A stretch of DNA of 64,000 nucleotides from Kiloniellales bacterium (lineage in GTDB: Bacteria; Pseudomonadota; Alphaproteobacteria; Kiloniellales; JAKSBE01): the NCBI GenBank assembly GCA_030066685.1, contig JASJBF010000005.1:27830-91829 (forward strand). The letters are read 5' to 3'. A model generated the notes under the pieces. It did no database searches. It was not told where the DNA came from and saw only the letters and a program-made list of their open reading frames with translations. The first letter of the stretch is position 1, and every line of letters begins with the position of its first letter. Shown piece by piece: positions 59,214-64,000 of this stretch. The position numbers and the translations under genes were made by a program.

Positions 59214-59747
59214 ATGAAACTGACGCCGGTCATGGAGAAGTACATCCTCCATTGGGGGGAGATGGGAACGCGCTGGGGCACCAACCGCTCGGTGGCCCAG
59301 ATCCATGCGCTGCTCTACCTGGCGCCGCGGCCCCTGCCGGCGGAGGACATCGCTGAGACTTTGTCGATCGCCCGCTCCAACGTCTCGACCAGCCTGAAGG
59401 AATTGCAGGCCTGGGGCCTGGTCCGGGTAACCCACATCCTGGGTGACCGGCGCGACCACTTCGAGGCCTTGCACGACACCTGGCAGATGCTCACCACCAT
59501 CGTCGAGGAGCGCAAGCGGCGCGAGATCGACCCGACCCTGACCATGCTGCGGCAGTGCGTCCTGGACGCCGAGACCGACAGCGAGACACCGCAGGTCGTG
59601 AAGGACCGCATCGCCAACATGCTCGGTTTTATGGAGCGTCTGACCAAGTGGTACGAGCAGGTCCGCGGCTTGCCCAAGGCGACCCTGGTCGGCCTGATGC
59701 AGATGGGCGCCAAGGTCTCGCGCGTCCTGGGGAAGAAGGCGGCATGA
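59214..59747 (+). CDS. GbsR/MarR family transcriptional regulator
   Basis: A 177-residue regulator. A winged helix-turn-helix is at about residues 25-85 (AQIHALLYLAPRPLPAEDIAETL, then SIARSNVSTSLKELQAWGLV), and a C-terminal dimer/ligand helix bundle follows. GbsR-type regulators usually repress the genes they adjoin and respond to a small effector. Operator-like dyads lie both before this gene and before the next operon, so autoregulation is likely. The effector is unknown. Confidence 0.88.
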   Translation: MKLTPVMEKYILHWGEMGTRWGTNRSVAQIHALLYLAPRPLPAEDIAETLSIARSNVSTSLKELQAWGLVRVTHILGDRRDHFEALHDTWQMLTTIVEERKRREIDPTLTMLRQCVLDAETDSETPQVVKDRIANMLGFMERLTKWYEQVRGLPKATLVGLMQMGAKVSRVLGKKAA

Positions 59748-59820
59748 CTTGCGCCGCCGCCCTATTTCCTGGGTTTCACCTTGGGGCCGGCCCGCCGAAG
59801 TCATTTTTTTTGAACAATAG

Positions 59821-59838
59821 TTTCAGTCTTAACAGAAA
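59821..59838. promoter_or_regulatory. dyad operator site 2, upstream of the small Pro/Lys-rich gene
   Basis: TTTCAGT-CTTA-ACAGAAA, identical to site 1 except in the four-base centre. It lies 20 bases before the ATG of the next gene. A TTGAAC box at 59810-59815 precedes it, but no good -10 partner was found. Confidence 0.6.
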
Positions 59839-59857
59839 CATCAGAAGGGAGACTCAG

Positions 59858-60076
59858 ATGATGGCACGCAAGATCTGGCAGGGCGACTTCGCCCGCTTCT
59901 GGTTCGGCCCGCGCGCCGCGCCCCCCGAGCCCCCCAGCAAGCCGCCAACCGGCAAGCCGCCGCCCAAGGCCCGCAAGCCCGCGTCCAAGCCGGCCGAGGC
60001 CGGCCGCCCGCTGGGGATCGTCGAGGCGCACCGCCGGGCGCTGCGCGAGAAGCGCGTCCTGAAGCCGCAGCCCTAG
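59858..60076 (+). CDS. small Pro/Lys/Ala-rich protein
   Basis: A 72-residue basic protein. An N-terminal aromatic segment (ARKIWQGDFARFWFGPRAA) is followed by a Pro/Lys-rich linker (PPSKPPTGKPPPKARKPASK) and a helical end (GIVEAHRRALREKRVLK). Two ATGs (59858, 59861) follow AAGGGAG, so translation is likely. No family recognised. It could be a membrane-surface adaptor, but this is only suggested by composition. It lies between the operator and the DUF4166 gene. Confidence 0.65.
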   Translation: MMARKIWQGDFARFWFGPRAAPPEPPSKPPTGKPPPKARKPASKPAEAGRPLGIVEAHRRALREKRVLKPQP

Positions 60077-60112
60077 GGGCCAAGGCTCGGCTGGAGGCAG
60101 GGGAGGCTCCCC

Positions 60113-60808
60113 ATGGAGGTCGGGATGACAGGGACGGTCGTGCGAAGCGACGAGCCCTTGACGGTCGGTGTCGGGATCGACGATGCGAAGGAGGTCCCCG
60201 AAGAGGAGTCTGTCTTCCGCCGGCTCCTGGGCGAGGCCGGCTGGGCGCGCCTCCATCCCGAGGTGCGCCGGCGCTTCGGCGTCGAGGCCGAGGCGACCCA
60301 CCACTACGCGGGCTTCATGTCCGAGGTTCGGCTGTCGCGCCTGGGCTGGCTGGTCGCCCAGGTCTGCCGCCTGATCGGCACGCCACTGGCGCCCTGGCGC
60401 GGCCGCGACGTGCCTGTCCTGGCCCGGGTCTACCGCGACACCCGCCGCGACGGCACCGTTTGGGAGCGCTTCTACTGCTATCCGGCCCGGCCGCCGGTCC
60501 GGGTCGCCTCGACCAAGGTCTGCGACCAAGCGGCGGGCCTGATGGAGGTCGTGGCCGGCGGGCTGGGCATGTACCTCCGGCTATTCGAGCGCGAAGGCGC
60601 GCTGATCTTCGAAAGCCGCGGCTACTTTTGGGAGGTCTTCGGCCGGCGCCTGCCGCTGCCGGGCCTGCTGACCCCGGGCCGGACCCGGGTCAGCCACGCC
60701 GAGGCCGGCGGCGGCAGCTTCCGCTTCACCCTGGAGATGCGCCACCCGGTCTTCGGCGAGACGGTCTTCCAGACCGGCCTGTTTCGCGAGATGGGCCCGG
60801 CGAACTGA
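60113..60808 (+). CDS. DUF4166 domain-containing protein
   Basis: A 231-residue protein. The DUF4166 region covers about residues 25-225: EESVFRRLLGEAGWARLHPEV, VRLSRLGWLVAQVCRLIGTPLAP, VWERFYCYP, and the C-terminal RHPVFGETVFQTGLF. DUF4166 proteins are of unknown function and are often encoded beside or fused to saccharopine-dehydrogenase or SDR partners, suggesting a shared lipid-like or sterol-like substrate. ATG 60113 follows GGGGAGG; ATG 60125 is an alternative. The next gene begins 12 bases later. Confidence 0.82.
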   Translation: MEVGMTGTVVRSDEPLTVGVGIDDAKEVPEEESVFRRLLGEAGWARLHPEVRRRFGVEAEATHHYAGFMSEVRLSRLGWLVAQVCRLIGTPLAPWRGRDVPVLARVYRDTRRDGTVWERFYCYPARPPVRVASTKVCDQAAGLMEVVAGGLGMYLRLFEREGALIFESRGYFWEVFGRRLPLPGLLTPGRTRVSHAEAGGGSFRFTLEMRHPVFGETVFQTGLFREMGPAN

Positions 60809-60820
60809 GCGAGGCGCGAC

Positions 60821-62257
60821 ATGGAACTGGTGCTCTACCTCTTTCTCGTCCAGGCGCCGCTCGGAGCCTTCGACATCGTCTACCACCATGAGATCACCGA
60901 GCGCCTGACCTGGCGCCGGGCCGCGGTGGCGGAGTTGCGCCTGCACGCGGCGCGCAACCTTTTCTACGTCGTGATCTTCTTCTCTCTGGCCTGGATCGAG
61001 TGGCGCGGGATCTACGCCTGGCTCTTCGCGGCGGTGCTGGTCGCGGAGATCGGCATCACCCTCTGGGACTTCCTCGTGGAGGACCGGACCCGCGACCTGC
61101 CGGGCAGCGAGCGGGTTCTCCACAGCGTCCTGGCCATCGCCTACGGCGCGATCCTGGCGGTTCTGCTGCCGGTGGTCTGGGGCTGGGCCGCGCTGCCCAG
61201 CGGCGTCGCCTGGGTCGACCGGGGCTGGCTATCCTGGGTCATGACGCTCTACAGCGGCGGGGTGCTGTTCTGGGGCCTCCGGGACCACCTGCGCGCCCGC
61301 GCCCTGGCCCGGCGCAGCCCGGCGGCCCGGCCCAATGCGGCTCGGGACCTGCCGGCGCGGCGCTCGGTCCTGATCACCGGCGGCACCGGCTTCATCGGCC
61401 GGCGGCTCTCAGCCGACCTCATCGCCGCCGGCCACCGGGTCACCGTGGTCACCCGCGACAAGCGCAAGCTGCGCGACGTCGAGGGCCCCGTCGCGGCGGT
61501 CGACCGCCTGGACCAGCTCGACCCGGAGCTCTGCTTCGACGCCGTGGTCAACCTGGCCGGCGAGCCGGTCGCCAACGGCCGCTGGACGCCCAAGAAGAAG
61601 CGCGAGATCCTGCGCAGCCGCCTGGAGACGACCCGCGACGTCGTCGCCTTCATCGCCCGGGCCAAGACCCGGCCGCCGGTCCTGATCTCGGCCTCGGCGC
61701 TCGGCTACTACGGCTTCGGTGCCGATGCGGCCTTCGACGAGGACACGGAGCCGCGGCCCTCCTTCGGCAACGAGGTCTGCGAGGCCTGGGAGGCCGCGGC
61801 GCTGGAGGCCGAGAAGCTCGGCGTCCGGGTCTGTTGCCTGCGCATCGGCCTGGTCCTGTCCGCCGAGGGCGGGGCGCTCGGGCAGATGCTGCTGCCCTTC
61901 GAGCTGGGCCTGGGCGGACCGATCGGGCGCGGCCGGCAGTGGATGTCCTGGATCCACATGGACGACATGCTCGGCCTGATCCTGCGCGCCCTGGCCGACG
62001 AGCGCTTCGCCGGCCCGATCAATGCCACCGCCCCGCAGCCGCTGCGCAACCGCGACTTCGCCCGCGCTTTGGGCCGGGTCCTGCGCCGCCCCGCCGTCCT
62101 GCCCCTGCCCGCGCGCGCCCTGCGCTTCGCCCTGGGCGAGATGGCCGAAGAGCTGCTGCTCGGCGGCCAGCGCATCCTGCCCAAGCGCGCCGAGGAGCTC
62201 GGCTACCGCTTCCGCCACCCGGAGCTCGAAGGCGCGTTGAAGGACATCCTGCGGTGA
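60821..62257 (+). CDS. membrane domain fused to a TIGR01777-type SDR epimerase
   Basis: A 478-residue fusion. Residues 1-160 contain four or five helices and conserved-looking histidines (IVYHHEITERL, ELRLHAARN) reminiscent of membrane metal or haem ligands. Residues 181-478 form an extended SDR: RSVLITGGTGFIGRRLS, VNLAGEPVANGRWTPKKKRE, SASALGYYG, and RQWMSWIHMDDMLGLI. TIGR01777 proteins (YfcH/SULA-like) are NAD(P)-binding with unknown substrates. Fusion with a membrane domain suggests a membrane-embedded substrate. Distances to the neighbours suggest one operon. Confidence 0.85.
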   Translation: MELVLYLFLVQAPLGAFDIVYHHEITERLTWRRAAVAELRLHAARNLFYVVIFFSLAWIEWRGIYAWLFAAVLVAEIGITLWDFLVEDRTRDLPGSERVLHSVLAIAYGAILAVLLPVVWGWAALPSGVAWVDRGWLSWVMTLYSGGVLFWGLRDHLRARALARRSPAARPNAARDLPARRSVLITGGTGFIGRRLSADLIAAGHRVTVVTRDKRKLRDVEGPVAAVDRLDQLDPELCFDAVVNLAGEPVANGRWTPKKKREILRSRLETTRDVVAFIARAKTRPPVLISASALGYYGFGADAAFDEDTEPRPSFGNEVCEAWEAAALEAEKLGVRVCCLRIGLVLSAEGGALGQMLLPFELGLGGPIGRGRQWMSWIHMDDMLGLILRALADERFAGPINATAPQPLRNRDFARALGRVLRRPAVLPLPARALRFALGEMAEELLLGGQRILPKRAEELGYRFRHPELEGALKDILR

Positions 62258-62263
62258 CAGAGG

Positions 62264-62274
62264 AAGGAGGTGAT
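62264..62274 (+). promoter_or_regulatory. full-length Shine-Dalgarno-like sequence without a clear start
   Basis: AAGGAGGTGAT is complementary to the entire anti-SD end of 16S rRNA. The nearest ATGs (62270, 62273) are too close and open an implausible frame; the next real-looking gene starts at 62350. It may be a relic, or the true start is misjudged. Confidence 0.35.
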
Positions 62275-62349
62275 GATCTCGGGAGCCACCTCCAAGATCA
62301 CCGCTCCTGCCGGTCATCGTCCCGCGCAACGGCCTTGGGGAACGGCGTC

Positions 62350-62838
62350 ATGGCCACGACTGGCTTTGTCGTCGCTGCCTTCGTCCCGGGGACGATTCTC
62401 GGGTTGGCGTTGGGGGTCGCGGAAGCCATTCGCAAAGGGGCGTTCCAGCCACTCGAGGTGCTCGCGGGGATTTTCCTCGGCCTGGTTTTCGGCCTCGGAG
62501 TCACGATACCGACGATCCTGATCGCTGGTCTTCCAGCGCACCTGCTCTACCGATGTCTCGGGTGGTCGGACTGGCCACGGCACGTCTTGGGCGGTGCCGC
62601 GATCGGCTGGGCCCTGGCCGTGGTGACGGGCAGCAACCACGGGTGCTTCAAGCGTGGGGTGGCCGGCAAACTGCCCGACTGGCTCGCCTGCCTTTCGCTT
62701 GGAGAGCAACTCCTGCTCTCCGGCATAGGCGCGGCCGCGGCGTTGATGTTCTGGTCGGTCGCATATCGGCGCCAGCCCTGGCTTGTCTTCATCGGGCTGC
62801 ATGCGGCCTTACCGCTCGCCATCGTGGCATTGCGTTGA
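62350..62838 (+). CDS. hypothetical membrane protein
   Basis: A 162-residue protein with four predicted helices (FVVAAFVPGTILGLALGVAEAI, LEVLAGIFLGLVFGLGVTI, a GGAAIGWALAVVTG segment, LLLSGIGAAAALMFWSVAY and WLVFIGLHAALPLAIVAL). One loop has a Cys (NHGCFKRGV). No family recognised. It lies between the SDR fusion and the desaturase with small gaps. ATG 62350 is used; a GTG at 62254 overlapping the upstream stop is the alternative. Confidence 0.65.
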   Translation: MATTGFVVAAFVPGTILGLALGVAEAIRKGAFQPLEVLAGIFLGLVFGLGVTIPTILIAGLPAHLLYRCLGWSDWPRHVLGGAAIGWALAVVTGSNHGCFKRGVAGKLPDWLACLSLGEQLLLSGIGAAAALMFWSVAYRRQPWLVFIGLHAALPLAIVALR

Positions 62839-62863
62839 GCGTCTATTGGATCGGAGGTCCGGC

Positions 62864-63844
62864 ATGAGTGAGTCAGCAAGGGCGGCGTCAGACCCCTTCA
62901 AGGTCAATTCCCTGATCCTCTCCCCGGAGGCCGATGCGCTGGCGGCGGAGGTGCGCTGGGATCCGGTCCGCTCGCTCTGGAACGGCGGGATGATGCTGGC
63001 GGCGCTGGCGCTCGGGCCGCTGACCTTCGCCTGGGACGCCTTCCTCGTCTTTCTCGCGACCAGCGCCGTCGTGCTCTGCACGGGGCATTCGGTCGGCTTT
63101 CACCGGCGGCTGATCCACCGCAGCTTCGACTGCCCGAAGTGGCTCGAGCGCCTGCTGGTCTGGTCGGGAACCGCGGTCGGCATGGGCGGGCCGCTCTGGA
63201 CCATCCGGGTCCACGACACCCGGGACTGGGCCCAGCGCCAGGCCCGCTGCCACGACTACCTCTCGCACCGCCGGGGCTTCTGGACCGACGCCTGGTGGAA
63301 CCTGCATTGCCGGCTGCGGCTGCGCCATCCCCCGGGCTTCGACCCGGGGCCCGGCATCGCCGACGACCGCTTCTACGTCTTCCTCGAAAAGACCTGGATG
63401 CTGCAGCAGGTCCCGATCGCTCTGGCGCTCTACGCGTTGGGAGGCTGGCCCTGGGTGGTCTGGGGCGTCTGCGTCCGGGTCACCGCTTGCACCACGATGC
63501 ACTGGTACATCGGCCGGATCGCCCACACCCGGGGACCCCAGTCCTGGCTGGTCGAGGAGGCCGGGGTCCAGGCCCATGACGTGCCGCTCTTCGCCATCCC
63601 GACCATGGGCGAGAGCTGGCACAACAACCACCATGCCTTTCCGGCCTCGGCCCGTCACGGCCACTATCCCGGGCAAGCCGATCCCGGCTGGCGCTTCATC
63701 CAAGTGCTGCAGTGGCTCGGCCTGGCCTGGAACGTCCAGACCCCGGAAACTCTGCCGCCGCGTCCGGGCCTGATCCCGGTCATGCCCGGCGCCAAGGCGA
63801 TCGGGCTCGCGGCGGAGCTGCAAAACTCTGATGCCGCGCGATAG
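62864..63844 (+). CDS. acyl-CoA desaturase-like fatty acid desaturase
   Basis: A 326-residue membrane desaturase. His box 1 is GHSVGFHRRLIHR and box 3 is ESWHNNHHAF. Box 2 (normally HRxHH) is changed: RVHDTRDWAQRQARCHDYLSHR, keeping three histidines with different spacing. Iron binding could still be completed by them. Four hydrophobic helices surround the boxes. It would introduce a double bond in an acyl chain. ATG 62864 follows GGAGG at six bases. Probably the last gene of the operon beginning at 59858 or a nearby independent one. Confidence 0.83.
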   Translation: MSESARAASDPFKVNSLILSPEADALAAEVRWDPVRSLWNGGMMLAALALGPLTFAWDAFLVFLATSAVVLCTGHSVGFHRRLIHRSFDCPKWLERLLVWSGTAVGMGGPLWTIRVHDTRDWAQRQARCHDYLSHRRGFWTDAWWNLHCRLRLRHPPGFDPGPGIADDRFYVFLEKTWMLQQVPIALALYALGGWPWVVWGVCVRVTACTTMHWYIGRIAHTRGPQSWLVEEAGVQAHDVPLFAIPTMGESWHNNHHAFPASARHGHYPGQADPGWRFIQVLQWLGLAWNVQTPETLPPRPGLIPVMPGAKAIGLAAELQNSDAAR

Positions 63845-63919
63845 CGCGAGGCTGCAGATCGGCAGCTTCGCGAGTCCGGCTGCGGTTCCGCGGCCGCCCT
63901 TCTAGAGTATCCGTTTTGA

Positions 63920-64000
63920 TCAAGCTCTCTGCTTTGTCCACTTGCGGTTTTCGCGGAGGAGGGCGTTTGCGGTGGTGATGAGTTTTCTCATGACGGCTGT
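63920..64000 (-). mobile_element. 3' end of an IS110-family transposase gene
   Basis: From the right edge, the minus strand encodes the last 26 residues (TAVMRKLITTANALL then RENRKWTKQRA) and a TGA stop at 63920-63922. This VMRKLITTANALL-type ending is characteristic of IS110/IS1111 transposases. The rest lies outside the window. About 75 bases separate it from the desaturase stop. Confidence 0.7.

Noticed and set aside
59014..59217. 67-residue plus-strand frame between the MFS gene and the regulator
   Set aside because: It runs through the promoter and operator, overlaps the MFS end, and has no ribosome site or recognisable features.

Overview
The window is a GC-rich, densely packed chromosomal segment of an alphaproteobacterium, most likely of the Rhodospirillales in the broad sense. 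That reading rests on the gene neighbourhoods rather than on any database search: lptD-surA-pdxA-rsmA facing gmk-yicC, purN-purM-DUF2066-pgsA-like-perM-hda-ppk-ppx-rnd, divK-pleD-rpmG, and plsY-dprA-topA-rnr with pyrB-pyrC. EipB, DivK, PleD and the tiny aa3-oxidase subunit IV are also alphaproteobacterial hallmarks. Gene starts include several GTG and TTG codons, and many neighbours overlap by 1 or 4 bases.

Layout. 1-3.1 kb: end of a TAXI-type TRAP importer (binding protein, fused permease, small membrane protein). 3.1-13.3 kb: an SDR dehydrogenase, yicC-gmk, the outer-membrane biogenesis operon lptD-surA-pdxA-rsmA, and pepA-holC. lptF and lptG, which usually sit between pepA and lptD, are missing here. 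13.3-19 kb: an EamA exporter, an ABC-F ATPase, ndk, a 41-residue cytochrome oxidase subunit IV, and purM-purN. 18.9-28.2 kb: DUF2066, a CDP-alcohol phosphatidyltransferase, PerM, Hda, SixA, polyphosphate kinase and exopolyphosphatase, and RNase D. 28.4-36.9 kb: aspS, a conserved lipoprotein, an agmatine deiminase homologue, small genes, a diguanylate cyclase, EipB, DinB and a ROK kinase. 37-48 kb: the cell-cycle pair divK-pleD, rpmG, a Nudix hydrolase, CtpA, RNase R, topoisomerase I and DprA.

48-57.6 kb is the more accessory part. Three genes (a lipoprotein hydrolase, a mandelate-racemase-type enolase and an unknown protein) separate dprA from plsY. A 267-bp MITE-like element ends on the stop codon of the enolase gene. 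Two other families of paired palindromic repeats flank pyrB. The dihydroorotase homologue beside pyrB has lost zinc ligands and is probably a structural partner of aspartate transcarbamylase.

57.8-64 kb: an MFS exporter, then the most interesting unit. It comprises a GbsR/MarR-type regulator, a small Pro/Lys-rich protein, a DUF4166 protein, a membrane domain fused to a TIGR01777 SDR, an unknown membrane protein and a divergent fatty-acid desaturase. Two nearly identical dyad sites (TTTCAGT-N4-ACAGAAA) precede the regulator and the small gene, suggesting one autoregulated module acting on the envelope or its lipids. The right edge holds the 3' end of an IS110-type transposase gene.
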